Source: Metabacillus flavus
GTDB lineage: Bacteria; Bacillota; Bacilli; Bacillales; Bacillaceae
NCBI RefSeq assembly: GCF_018283675.1
Contig: NZ_JAGVRK010000001.1
Location: 2,356,001 to 2,420,000, forward strand
Direction of reading: 5' to 3'
DNA: 64,000 nucleotides
Shown: in pieces, positions 17,030 to 25,032 of the stretch
How positions within the stretch are numbered: the stretch's first letter is position 1
Layout: every line of letters starts with the position of its first letter
Program-made: the position numbers and the translations under genes
The notes under the pieces: generated by a model
What the model was told of the DNA's origin: nothing
Seen by the model: the letters and a program-made list of their open reading frames with translations, nothing else
Databases searched by the model: none

Positions 17030-17866
17030 ATGAAAATAGGAGTAATTGGTGCAGGTTCAATGGCTGAAGCGGTCATTTCCGGATTAATAAACGGGAATGT
17101 TGTCCGTCCTGAGAATATAAATGTCTGCAATCGCAGCGACCGCAGCAAGCTTTTATATATGCAGGACCATTACGGAGTAAATGTCACTGAAAATAAAGAA
17201 GAACTATTGGACCGCTCAGAAATTATCATTTTGGCAATGAAACCAAAGGATGCTGAAGAAGCCGTTCTCTCCATCCGCCCTTACGTTAAAAAGCAGCTGT
17301 TCCTTTCCGTTCTGGCTGGAGTTACCATTCATACGATTCAGAGGCTGCTTGGAAAAAAAGCACCGGTCATACGCGCGATGCCGAATACTTCTGCAGCCAT
17401 TCAAATGTCCGCAACGGCGATTGCTCCAAGTGAAGAAGTCACCATGCATCAGCTGAAAATGGCCAAACATCTCTTTGAAACGATTGGAATGGTCGCTGTT
17501 GTGGAAGAACACAGACTGGATGCTGTAACGGCTCTTTCCGGAAGCGGCCCTGCCTATATTTACTACTTTATAGAAGCAATGGAAAATGCGGCTAAGGAAA
17601 TTGGACTTGACCAGGAGATTGCTAAAAGCTTAATTCTTCAGACACTTGCAGGCGCATCCGAAATGCTGATGCAATCCGATAAGCAGGCTTCCCAATTACG
17701 AAAAGAAGTTACGAGCCCAGGCGGAACAACAGAAGCCGGAATTGAGAAACTAAAAGACTATCAGTTTCATGATGCCATCATTGCGTGTGTGAAAAGAGCT
17801 GCCGAGCGCTCCGTGGAACTGCAGGCACAGGTTTCAAATGAGGAAAAGAAAATCAGAGAAGCTTAA
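17030..17866 (+). CDS. proI: Pyrroline-5-carboxylate reductase
   Basis: 278 residues from the ATG at 17030, which has AAAGGAGGATGG upstream. N-terminal Rossmann GVIGAGSMAEAVISG binds NADPH; the C-terminal P5CR signature appears as ALSGSGPAYIYYFIEAM and TSPGGTTEAGI. The enzyme reduces 1-pyrroline-5-carboxylate to L-proline, the last step of proline synthesis. The proline T-box directly upstream and the neighbours yqjP/yqjQ and yqjN match B. subtilis proI (yqjO). Single-gene transcript ended by a strong hairpin. Confidence 0.95.
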   Translation: MKIGVIGAGSMAEAVISGLINGNVVRPENINVCNRSDRSKLLYMQDHYGVNVTENKEELLDRSEIIILAMKPKDAEEAVLSIRPYVKKQLFLSVLAGVTIHTIQRLLGKKAPVIRAMPNTSAAIQMSATAIAPSEEVTMHQLKMAKHLFETIGMVAVVEEHRLDAVTALSGSGPAYIYYFIEAMENAAKEIGLDQEIAKSLILQTLAGASEMLMQSDKQASQLRKEVTSPGGTTEAGIEKLKDYQFHDAIIACVKRAAERSVELQAQVSNEEKKIREA

Positions 17867-17895
17867 AAGGCAGTCCGCATGATGCGGACTGCCTT
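17867..17895. terminator. Bidirectional terminator after proI
   Basis: Near-perfect palindrome AAGGCAGTCCGCAT / ATGCGGACTGCCTT starting at the base after the proI stop; it also serves the convergent oxidoreductase gene. Confidence 0.85.
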
Positions 17896-17910
17896 CAAAA
17901 CAGTTACACT

Positions 17911-18884
17911 TTACCTAACATCCAGTAAAATCTTCCCGGTACTCATCCGGCTTTCAATTAGGTCGTGAGCCGCTGCTGCCTGTTCAAGAGGAAAACGGTC
18001 TCCCACTTCAATATCCAAAACCCCTTCTTCAAAAAGGGCGAACACCTTTGACGCAGTATTCTGCAATAAATGAGGTCTTTTCTTCCGGGTTGTGCCAAAG
18101 CTAAAGCCTAGTATGGATCGGCAGCTTGCATGAAGGTCGGACGTTTTAAACTGGCCTGCCTCCCCCCTGCATTTCCAAAATGAACAAGACGGCCATAAGG
18201 AGCCAGACATGTTAAACTTTTCTCTGACACATCACCTGAAATGGAGTCCAAAATAACATCTGCACCCAGTCCGTCCGTATATTCTGTAACAACTGGCGCA
18301 AAATCCTCACTTTCCAGACAAATTACATGGTCGGCTCCAGCCTGATAAGCAGCTTTAATTTTCTCTGCCCTGCTCACCGTTCCAATCACTTGGGAGGCGC
18401 CCAGCCGTTTAGCCAATTTAATCGCCGTCGTTCCAATTCCGCCTGCTGCGGCATGAATCAAAACCGTTTCTCCCGGCTGGAGTCTGCCAACATCCGCAAG
18501 CAGCTGATAGGAAGTAAACGAAACAATCGGGAACGCGGCTGCAGTAGTCCAGTCCATGGCTTCAGGAATAGCAAAGGTAAGCTGCTCATCAGCAACCGCG
18601 AACTCAGCATACGAACCGCTTGAAGGGAAGGCAATAACCCGCTGCCCCGGATGAAATTTCGTTACCCCTTCACCCGTCCCGACGACTGTTCCCGCTAAAT
18701 CAAGACCGGGAATATAAGGAGTTTTAGCGCCTTTTTTACCGTATCTTCCTTTAATGTCAGCAAAATTCACACTTGTTTTTTCTACTTGGATGAGTACCTC
18801 ATTGGATGACGGCTCCGGTGTTTCCCACTCTATGTATTTCATATTTTCTGTACTGCCGAACTCCTCAACAATAATTGCTTTCAT
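17911..18884 (-). pseudogene. Quinone oxidoreductase-like MDR enzyme, frameshifted
   Basis: Two overlapping reverse frames together make one ~325-residue zinc-independent medium-chain dehydrogenase. The first (18884 down to ~18165) has the GroES-like domain and HAAAGGIGTTAIKLAK NADPH-binding turn and reads to HFGNAGG. The second picks up GEAGQFKTSDLH and runs to the normal C terminus ILLDVR at 17911. The break lies in a run of six C (six G on the coding strand) at 18162-18167; one extra G restores the frame. Either a genuine phase-off mutation or a sequencing error in the homopolymer. Everything else looks intact and Shine-Dalgarno AAAGGGG is good, so the lesion is recent or artificial. Confidence 0.85.
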
Positions 18885-18997
18885 CTATGACACCCCTTTG
18901 TCTGCCGATCTGCTTTTATTTTATTCCCTTTTCCTTTTTTAGTAAATATATGAGCTAAACCCGTCATTTGGCGATCTGAATCCTACAAAATTGACAT

Positions 18998-19036
18998 AAA
19001 AAAAAGAAGCGGCAGCCATATGGCTCAGCCCCTTCT
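18998..19036 (-). terminator. Terminator after yqjN
   Basis: An imperfect stem around AGCCATATGGCT flanked by GAAG / CTTC is followed on the reverse strand by TTCTTTTTTTT. It overlaps the last codons of yqjN. Confidence 0.6.
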
Positions 19037-20662
19037 CTTTTCCCAGCTGAAAAACTCCTTAATGCTCATCTCCAAAATTTCGGGCAGCTGACCGAAGGAA
19101 TATGGCAAGTATAGCCTCTCTGTCCATTGATGGGCATCGCGCCCAACCGGCCCGATATTGATGACTGGCATGTTTAGATCCTTAATTTCCTTAACTGGCA
19201 AGGAATATCCTCTTTCATAAACCGGTAAGCTTTTTGTAAGCTTCGAGAGTGATTCATCTGAATCCTGCAGCTGAAGAAAGCTTAGATCGGAAAGACCCGG
19301 AAAATAGACCTGACGTTTTAGTGAAATTCCATACTCTTTTTTGGCCAATGCTGAAACAAAATCCGCGATGTGCCGAATCATTCGATTTTCATTCGATGAA
19401 ACTGCAGGATAAAACGGAGGGCCATAGAAAAGAATAATCATCGGTGAAAGCTCTTTACATAAGCCAGCCAGCTCAGCGGCAATGCGGATCGAGGTTTGTC
19501 GTCCATCCGTTTCTCCTCCAGCCTCCGTCTCCAGATTGGCAATTCTTCGTTCCACTTCCTGCTTCCCGGCTTTTTTCACTGCATAGCTGAAAAGTTCGTC
19601 ATAACTTATCACTTTAACAGAAAATGGATCCGGCTTGTAAGGAACTTTCTCAGAGTAAGAATTTGCTCTTTTTATGTAATGCGCTTCGATTTCTTTCGCA
19701 GCGGTTTTGGCAGATTGAAGAAGCAGTTCATGAAGCTCTTCCAGCGGCCTCTGCATGGTTAAAACATTAAACAGAGATACCGCGATATGAGGAATCTGCA
19801 CGGAATACTCCTCTTTCAAATCCTTTTGCAGCAAGCTCGTTGGCGGCGGTGTGACCTCTTCTTCCACCATTTCACAGTAATCATCATTCAATTCAAGCTG
19901 CTCGCTGATTTTGGATGCCATTAAATTAGCATTCAATCCGGAAAAAGGTTCTCCAACATGTGTCTCTTTCCCATAGCAAAGGAATCCTGCGAGTACTTTT
20001 CCAATCGACCCTGTGTACAGATAATAGTCCGGGTCATTCGGATATTTCGTAAACATCGGCTCTGAATTGATGCACGCCGTATACTCGAGATGATGCCTTT
20101 CCTTCAAATCACTCAAAGCATGTACCGCTGCAAGCATTCCTTCAGAGTTTACCTCCTCGTCCGGAACCGTAAGAAGCAGCAGGTTTCCGTCGAACTCTTC
20201 TTTCATTGCCTTTTCGAGCACACCCATTTGCACGGTTAGCCCCGCCTTCATATCCATCGTTCCCCGGCCAAACAGCCAATCTCCGCTTTCCAGCTCTTTC
20301 TGGACTTGTTCAGGCAGCCACTCTTTTTTTTCCTTCAGCGTATCAGTTAGTTCTTTCGGCCGGAATGCAAGATGCCGGAGTTCTCCATAATCAATGACTT
20401 CTACCGTATCAAAATGACTTAATAGTATGAGGGTTCTGTCAGTCTTCCCTTTCACAAGAGCCGTTAAAAAACGTCTGCCATCTTTAAGTGGATGAAGAGT
20501 TAAGTAGTCCGGATTTTGGTTGAAATAATTTGTCTGATTCAGCAAATACTGTACGTATTCAGGAAACGAGGCTTCTCCAGCCGTTCCGGTTACACTATCG
20601 TATTCAACCAGTTTTGCCAATAATTCTGTTAGCTGTTCCTTTGTCTGCCATAATGTTTTCAT
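19025..20662 (-). CDS. yqjN: M20-family peptidase YqjN (RocB-like)
   Basis: 545 residues from the ATG at 20662 (GGAGGGGAG upstream; the frame extends further but without a ribosome-binding site). Metal-binding motifs of M20 di-zinc hydrolases: LLSHFDTVEV near residue 70, GRGTMDMKAG (Asp bridging ligand) near 135, VPDEEVNSEGM (catalytic Glu) near 170. The large size and inserted middle domain match B. subtilis YqjN and RocB, implicated in amino-acid or arginine utilisation. Likely cytosolic amidohydrolase; substrate not proven. Confidence 0.85.
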   Translation of the reverse strand: MKTLWQTKEQLTELLAKLVEYDSVTGTAGEASFPEYVQYLLNQTNYFNQNPDYLTLHPLKDGRRFLTALVKGKTDRTLILLSHFDTVEVIDYGELRHLAFRPKELTDTLKEKKEWLPEQVQKELESGDWLFGRGTMDMKAGLTVQMGVLEKAMKEEFDGNLLLLTVPDEEVNSEGMLAAVHALSDLKERHHLEYTACINSEPMFTKYPNDPDYYLYTGSIGKVLAGFLCYGKETHVGEPFSGLNANLMASKISEQLELNDDYCEMVEEEVTPPPTSLLQKDLKEEYSVQIPHIAVSLFNVLTMQRPLEELHELLLQSAKTAAKEIEAHYIKRANSYSEKVPYKPDPFSVKVISYDELFSYAVKKAGKQEVERRIANLETEAGGETDGRQTSIRIAAELAGLCKELSPMIILFYGPPFYPAVSSNENRMIRHIADFVSALAKKEYGISLKRQVYFPGLSDLSFLQLQDSDESLSKLTKSLPVYERGYSLPVKEIKDLNMPVINIGPVGRDAHQWTERLYLPYSFGQLPEILEMSIKEFFSWEKRRG

Positions 20663-20829
20663 AAACTCCCCTCCAATCCCCATTTGAATCCATTGTATAG
20701 AATATACTAATAATTTCAACAGCTTAGGGGAGAAAATCTACTCTTACCAAGTTTCCCGGGCAGATTAAGTGACTTGCCGTTATGACGCTGGTATACTTTT
20801 TTTGAATTTATTTCATGGAGGCGAAAATC

Positions 20830-21849
20830 TTGAATCGAAAATTATTTGAACCATATAAGATAAAAGATGTAGAACTGAAAAACCGGATTGTTATGTCGCC
20901 GATGTGCATGTATTCATCCATGAATGAGGACGGAAAGCTTGAAAGCTTCCACCGCACCCATTACGTAAGCCGTGCAGCAGGCCAGACCGGTCTGATCATG
21001 CTTGAAGCATCTGCGGTTACGCCACAGGGCAGAATTTCACCAAACGATCTCGGTATTTGGAGTGATGAGCATACAGAGGGTTTTGCAAGCCTAGTGAAAG
21101 AAATTAAAAGCTATAGATCCAAAACGGCTATCCAGCTTGCTCATGCGGGACGAAAAGCTGTATTAGAAGAAGAAATTGCAGCTCCGACTGCTATACCTTT
21201 TAATGAAAATTCAAAAAGACCAGTAGCCATGACCAAAGAAAAAATCCAGGAAACCATCCTGGCATTCCGTGATGGAGCCCGCCGAGCGAAAGAAGCCGGA
21301 TTCGATATTATTGAACTTCATGGTGCGCACGGCTATTTGATCAACCAATTCTTATCTCCATTATCCAATCATCGCGATGATGAATATGGAGGTTCGGCTG
21401 AAAACCGCTACCGCTTCCTTAGAGAAGTGATTGAAGCAGTTAAAGAAGTATGGCATGGACCGATCTTTGTCAGGGTTTCTGCCACTGATTACCACCCTGA
21501 AGGATTAACTCCGGATGATCATGTTGTATTCGCCAAATGGATGCGCGAGCAGGGAATAGACCTAATCGACGTAAGTTCAGGAGCTCTAGTACCGGCAGAT
21601 ATTCAGGTTTACCCAGGATACCAAGTTCCATTTGCAGAAAAAATCCGCCGCGAAGCTGAAATAGCAACAGGTGCAGTAGGTATGATTACGCATGGTCTTC
21701 AAGCAGAGGAAATTCTGCGCAGCGAACGGGCAGAATTAGTTTTCATAGCCCGTGAACTTCTTCGTGACCCCTACTGGCCGAGGACTGCTGCTGAACAGCT
21801 TGGGATATCAATTGAATCTCCGGTTCAATATGAGAGAGGCTGGAAGTAA
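20830..21849 (+). CDS. namA: Old yellow enzyme NADPH dehydrogenase YqjM
   Basis: 339 residues counted from a TTG at 20830. ATGGAGGCG at 20815 serves as the ribosome-binding site 8 nt upstream of the TTG; the ATG inside it is in frame but would have no site of its own. FMN-dependent enoate reductase pattern of Yqj[13 protein letters not shown] with the regulatory Cys and Tyr, QLAHAGRKA, substrate-binding His pair in [19 protein letters not shown], and the C-terminal YERGW whose Arg completes the neighbouring subunit's active site in YqjM. It reduces activated C=C bonds of unsaturated aldehydes and ketones, an electrophile defence function. Single gene ended by a long hairpin. Confidence 0.92.
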   Translation: MNRKLFEPYKIKDVELKNRIVMSPMCMYSSMNEDGKLESFHRTHYVSRAAGQTGLIMLEASAVTPQGRISPNDLGIWSDEHTEGFASLVKEIKSYRSKTAIQLAHAGRKAVLEEEIAAPTAIPFNENSKRPVAMTKEKIQETILAFRDGARRAKEAGFDIIELHGAHGYLINQFLSPLSNHRDDEYGGSAENRYRFLREVIEAVKEVWHGPIFVRVSATDYHPEGLTPDDHVVFAKWMREQGIDLIDVSSGALVPADIQVYPGYQVPFAEKIRREAEIATGAVGMITHGLQAEEILRSERAELVFIARELLRDPYWPRTAAEQLGISIESPVQYERGWK

Positions 21850-21864
21850 GCAGCCTCTTCACAA

Positions 21865-21917
21865 TAAAAAAGCATCTCAAATCGCACAAGCTTCATGCGA
21901 TCTTGAGATGCTTTTTT
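21865..21917. terminator. Strong terminator after yqjM
   Basis: A ~20-bp stem (21865-21886 with 21896-21916) with one bulged base, built on AAAAAGCATCTCAA / TTGAGATGCTTTTT and with A/T runs on both sides. Confidence 0.9.
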
Positions 21918-21929
21918 CCGCAATAGGCC

Positions 21930-22204
21930 CTAAAGGACTGCTTCCGAAGCCATTTTTCGCAGCACGTTCTTACGGTAGGTTTTGGTTTTCTCCCTCACCG
22001 CGGCTTGAAGGGCAATCGCATCCACTGTTTTTAGCCATTCATAGGTTTTCTTTAAGATGGGCAGCTTTTTGATGGCGGGGTCTAGTTTTAGTTGGAATCA
22101 TTCAAATTGTGATGGAGGATCGTGTTATAGACGAACCTGACACATCCAAACGTCTGATTGATGAGCTGTTGCTGGGCGTGGTTTGGATGGATTTTGAACA
22201 TGTA
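21930..22204 (-). pseudogene. TnpB (IS200/IS605 OrfB) N-terminal remnant
   Basis: The reverse strand reads MFKIHPNHAQQQLINQTFGC then VRFVYN, the standard opening of TnpB transposon proteins (YKFRIYPN...GC.RFVYN). After a frame change near 22090 it continues with KKTYEWLKTVDAIALQAAVR, equivalent to the PWLKEVDS.ALQQAL stretch of TnpB, and stops at 21930. The RuvC nuclease domain, zinc finger and right-end guide RNA region are missing, so this is a dead fragment. A good promoter (TTGAAA at 22303-22308, TATAAT at 22280-22285, 17-nt spacer) persists upstream. 22310-22466 holds no further gene. Confidence 0.75.
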
Positions 22205-22466
22205 CGAAATATGATTCCAATCGCTAGGTTTTTTTGCTATCGCTGCCAACTCCTGAACATCTGTTCGTCTCGCTCCTCTATTATATACAGGAAAAGGGAA
22301 TTTTTCAAGGCTGAACCGATTTGAAACCACGATTCATCCCCCACTTAGCAAGCTCTTCTCGCTGTGATAATAAAATCATATGGAACACATCAACCAGGAA
22401 AACAGGTGTTATTGTGAAGAAATTCTGCCATCATTTATTTCAACCGCTTGTTCAGCAATACATACT

Positions 22467-23159
22467 TCAATTCGCAAACAAAACATTCCAGGTTTTGGAT
22501 CCAACAACTCCATCAGCAGATAGACCTTTCATTTGCTGAAACGTTCTTACAGTCCGCTCTGTCTTAGCTCCGAAAATTCCATCCTCAGCCAGCTTAAAAT
22601 TAAGCTTATTCAACTGTTTTTGCACATCCGCTGCATACATCCCTTTCGAACCTTTTTTAATTAATTCTCCAGGGTATGGTTTCGAGACTTTGGAAGGCGG
22701 AACAGGAATGCCGGACATCGTATCATACTTAGCCAGGCTGTTTCTCTCAATAATGCCGATCAGCTTTTCCGCATACATTGGATCACTTGCGTATCCTGCC
22801 TGCTGCAGAGCGGAGCATGCTTTCTTATAATCTGTTTCACCAAAAATAGGCGCGTATCTCGTCCCTCTTTTGTAAAACTCAACAAGGTCTTTAAAGGATT
22901 CATACCATGTTGGATAGCGTTTGAAAGCAGAGGAAACCACTCTTTCTTCTCCCTCCACATATTCAATAGTCCGGATGGTAACGGATTGTCCTTTATAAGA
23001 GCCTTTAATGCCGAATAAATTTAAGGCGTTTTTTGCCAGAAAGCTCTCTCCCCAGCCAGTTTCCAGTATGGATTGGGCTATTAGCATAGATGCTGAAATA
23101 TTTTCTTCCTTTTGTACTTTCATAACATAAGGAACGACTAAATCAATAAAATTTTCCAC
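22467..23159 (-). CDS. Endo-beta-N-acetylglucosaminidase with peptidoglycan-binding domain
   Basis: 230 residues from a GTG at 23159, 8 nt after GAAAGGAG (a TTG further up overlaps that site). Residues ~5-145: FlgJ/LytG-type glucosaminidase domain with SILETGWGESFLAKNALNLFG (catalytic Glu) and the YASDPMYAEKL segment. Residues ~165-230: a PG_binding_1 domain (KGMYAADVQKQLNKLNF...DGIFGAKTE.TVRTFQ). No signal peptide is seen, which is unlike secreted autolysins and more like a phage endolysin or spore-related hydrolase; no holin is nearby. It adjoins a TnpB remnant, consistent with past acquisition. Confidence 0.85.
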   Translation of the reverse strand: MENFIDLVVPYVMKVQKEENISASMLIAQSILETGWGESFLAKNALNLFGIKGSYKGQSVTIRTIEYVEGEERVVSSAFKRYPTWYESFKDLVEFYKRGTRYAPIFGETDYKKACSALQQAGYASDPMYAEKLIGIIERNSLAKYDTMSGIPVPPSKVSKPYPGELIKKGSKGMYAADVQKQLNKLNFKLAEDGIFGAKTERTVRTFQQMKGLSADGVVGSKTWNVLFAN

Positions 23160-23246
23160 AAACGGCTCTCCTTTCAAAAAAAATTTAAAAAAGATATTAC
23201 ATCATAAGCACATTTGCGGAAATGGTATGGATACTTGTACGGGAAA

Positions 23247-23287
23247 ATTAAAAAGAGGCCATGCCTTTTCAATAGGCTGGCCTCTTC
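23247..23287 (-). terminator. Terminator after the L33 gene
   Basis: AAGAGGCCA-GCC / GGC-A-TGGCCTCTT stem followed on the reverse strand by TTTTTAATTTT. Confidence 0.85.
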
Positions 23288-23291
23288 TTCC

Positions 23292-23441
23292 TTATTTCGT
23301 TTCTCTGTGCAAGGTCACACGCTTCAATCTGGGACAATATTTTTTCATTTCGATCCGGTCCGGATTGTTTCGCTTATTTTTAGTCGTAATATAATTTCGA
23401 TCCCCAGTTTCAGTACATGCTAAAGTGATATTTACACGCAT
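23292..23441 (-). CDS. rpmG: 50S ribosomal protein L33, zinc-ligand-poor (C-minus) form
   Basis: 49 residues starting [20 protein letters not shown] and ending TLHRETK. This is unmistakably L33. Zinc-binding L33 has two CxxC knuckles; here the first is CTET (Cys9 only) and the second is YCPRLKR (Cys36 only), so a zinc ribbon cannot form. Such C-minus paralogs replace the zinc form when zinc is scarce, in line with the Zur box in its promoter. GGAGG lies 8 nt before the ATG. The length is too short for routine ORF cut-offs, so it is easily missed. Confidence 0.95.
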   Translation of the reverse strand: MRVNITLACTETGDRNYITTKNKRNNPDRIEMKKYCPRLKRVTLHRETK

Positions 23442-23464
23442 GTCAATTCCTCCTTATGTAATTC

Positions 23465-23485
23465 AAAACGTAATTATTACGATTT
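23465..23485. promoter_or_regulatory. Zur box upstream of rpmG
   Basis: On the reverse strand AAATCGTAATAATTACG followed by TTTT: the dyad CGTAAT-A-ATTACG with AT flanks, an almost exact match to the Bacillus Zur consensus (TCGTAATnATTACGA). It lies just downstream of the -10, so zinc-loaded Zur would repress this L33 gene. Confidence 0.85.
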
Positions 23486-23491
23486 GATATT

Positions 23492-23520
23492 ATTTTACAC
23501 AATTACGTCGCTTTGGTCAA
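23492..23520 (-). promoter_or_regulatory. rpmG promoter
   Basis: TTGACC (23515-23520), exactly 17 nt, TAAAAT (23492-23497) on the reverse strand. The Zur box begins 6 nt downstream of the -10 element. A second partial dyad (ACGTAATTGTG) lies inside the spacer. Confidence 0.8.
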
Positions 23521-23595
23521 ACTCGATTGAAAAAAATTATGGCTGCAGCATTTGAGATCAGCAATCATTGTAGACTCATATCACCCTCTTGATGG

Positions 23596-24513
23596 CTACT
23601 TGATTTCCAGCCTGAGCAGATCCTCCGCTATGATCGTATTGCTGTAGATTTTTCCTGCCTCGTTCAAAAGTGCTCCAACCTGATCTCCCTGATACCTTGC
23701 ACTAATATGGGTAAGAACAAGCTGCTTTACTCTGCATTGTTTGGCGAGTGCTGCGGCTTGAATAGTGGTAGAGTGATAATATTCGTATGCAAGCTTCTCA
23801 TCCTCTTCTCCAAAGGTTGCTTCATGGATCAGCAAATCTGCATCCTCTGCAAGTTTAGACAGCTGAGGACAGCTCCTTGTATCTCCGCAGATGGAGATGA
23901 TTTTCCCCTTTTTAGGCGGTCCGAGAAAATCCGAACCATGAATAACTTTCCCCTCTTCCGTTTCAAGTGTTCCGCCATCTTTCAATTCCTGATAGGCGGG
24001 GCCAGGTTTAATTCCTGCAGCCATAAGCTTATCGGCCATGAGTGTGCCTGGTTTATCTTTTTCCATCACCCTGTAGCCATAGCTCGGAAGCCCGTGCTCA
24101 AGAAGAATGGCCTCAACGATAAACTGTTCATCCTCAAAAACAATACCTCCTTCACCTTCAATTACTTCTATTGGGTATCGTAAATGGGTCTGGCTATGAG
24201 CGAGTGCAGCTTTTACAAATTGAGTAATTCCCTTTGGCCCATATATGGTAAGAGGATCTTCTGCTCCCTGGAATGAGCGGCTGCCCAGCAAGCCGGGAAG
24301 GCCGAATATATGATCTCCATGCATATGTGTGATAAAGATCTTTTCAATTTTACGGAGCTTTAAGGAAGTGTGCAGGATTTGATGCTGGGTTCCTTCTCCG
24401 CAGTCAAACAGCCAAACGGCCCCCCGTTCTTCGAGCAGCTCCAGCGCCAGAGAAGACACATTTCTTTGTTTGGATGGAACCCCTGCTCCGGTTCCTAAAA
24501 ATAATACGTTCAC
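23596..24513 (-). CDS. rnz: Ribonuclease Z
   Basis: 305 residues, the length of long-form-like bacterial RNase Z. MBL-fold motifs: [10 protein letters not shown] at the N terminus, [14 protein letters not shown] (zinc-binding HxHxDH) near residue 62, [15 protein letters not shown], and LTHIS.RY near the C terminus. It cuts the 3' trailer from tRNA precursors lacking encoded CCA. The start is GTG, with AGGAGG 8 nt upstream. Position next to zwf matches B. subtilis rnz (yqjK). Confidence 0.95.
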   Translation of the reverse strand: MNVLFLGTGAGVPSKQRNVSSLALELLEERGAVWLFDCGEGTQHQILHTSLKLRKIEKIFITHMHGDHIFGLPGLLGSRSFQGAEDPLTIYGPKGITQFVKAALAHSQTHLRYPIEVIEGEGGIVFEDEQFIVEAILLEHGLPSYGYRVMEKDKPGTLMADKLMAAGIKPGPAYQELKDGGTLETEEGKVIHGSDFLGPPKKGKIISICGDTRSCPQLSKLAEDADLLIHEATFGEEDEKLAYEYYHSTTIQAAALAKQCRVKQLVLTHISARYQGDQVGALLNEAGKIYSNTIIAEDLLRLEIK

Positions 24514-25032
24514 CGTGAAATCCTCCTAAGTACAATTCTTTCATCTAGAATACATGAAAAAAAGAAGCATGCACAGCGCACTTTGCATGCAATGGCCAAT
24601 TATCCTTGAGTTATCAGCACTTCCTAAAGAGAAACGCTGTTTCCTTTTCTCTTAACCCATTGAAGCGAGGCCCGATAGGTGAAAAAGACAATCAGAAGGC
24701 CACCGGTTTTCATGGATGGACTAGCCGGTACTGGGAGGGTAAATCCTTCTAATTTTTTCGTAATCAAGTTCTGAAATATATTAATTTAAGTACTTCATTT
24801 TTTGCTCCAAATATTTTTAAAAGACTTAATTTCAGCAAAGATAAATGTTTTTAGGTTCCCCGTTCATACTAATGAAAGGAAAATTGGTTCAATTGTTTGC
24901 TTTAACCGGAATGAAGCTTTAAAATTAAGAACCTGTACGGGACCTTTTTTATGAAAGTAATTTTTTCTTATTCGGAAACGTGACACAGCCAAAGAACTGG
25001 CACTTGACTATATGAAAAGTGAGGTCTTTATA
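24514..25032. other. Long intergenic region between rnz and zwf
   Basis: About 520 nt between divergent genes. The right part (24760-24960) is AT-rich and must hold the zwf promoter, although no strong -35/-10 pair stands out. The left part (24600-24745) has higher GC and a reverse-strand reading of ~40 codons without good start or ribosome-binding site. I recognise no RNA family, repeat or gene in it. Confidence 0.4.

Noticed and set aside
24605-24745. Riboswitch or conserved RNA upstream of zwf.
   Set aside because: I could not match any known family's conserved core or draw a convincing structure with a terminator.
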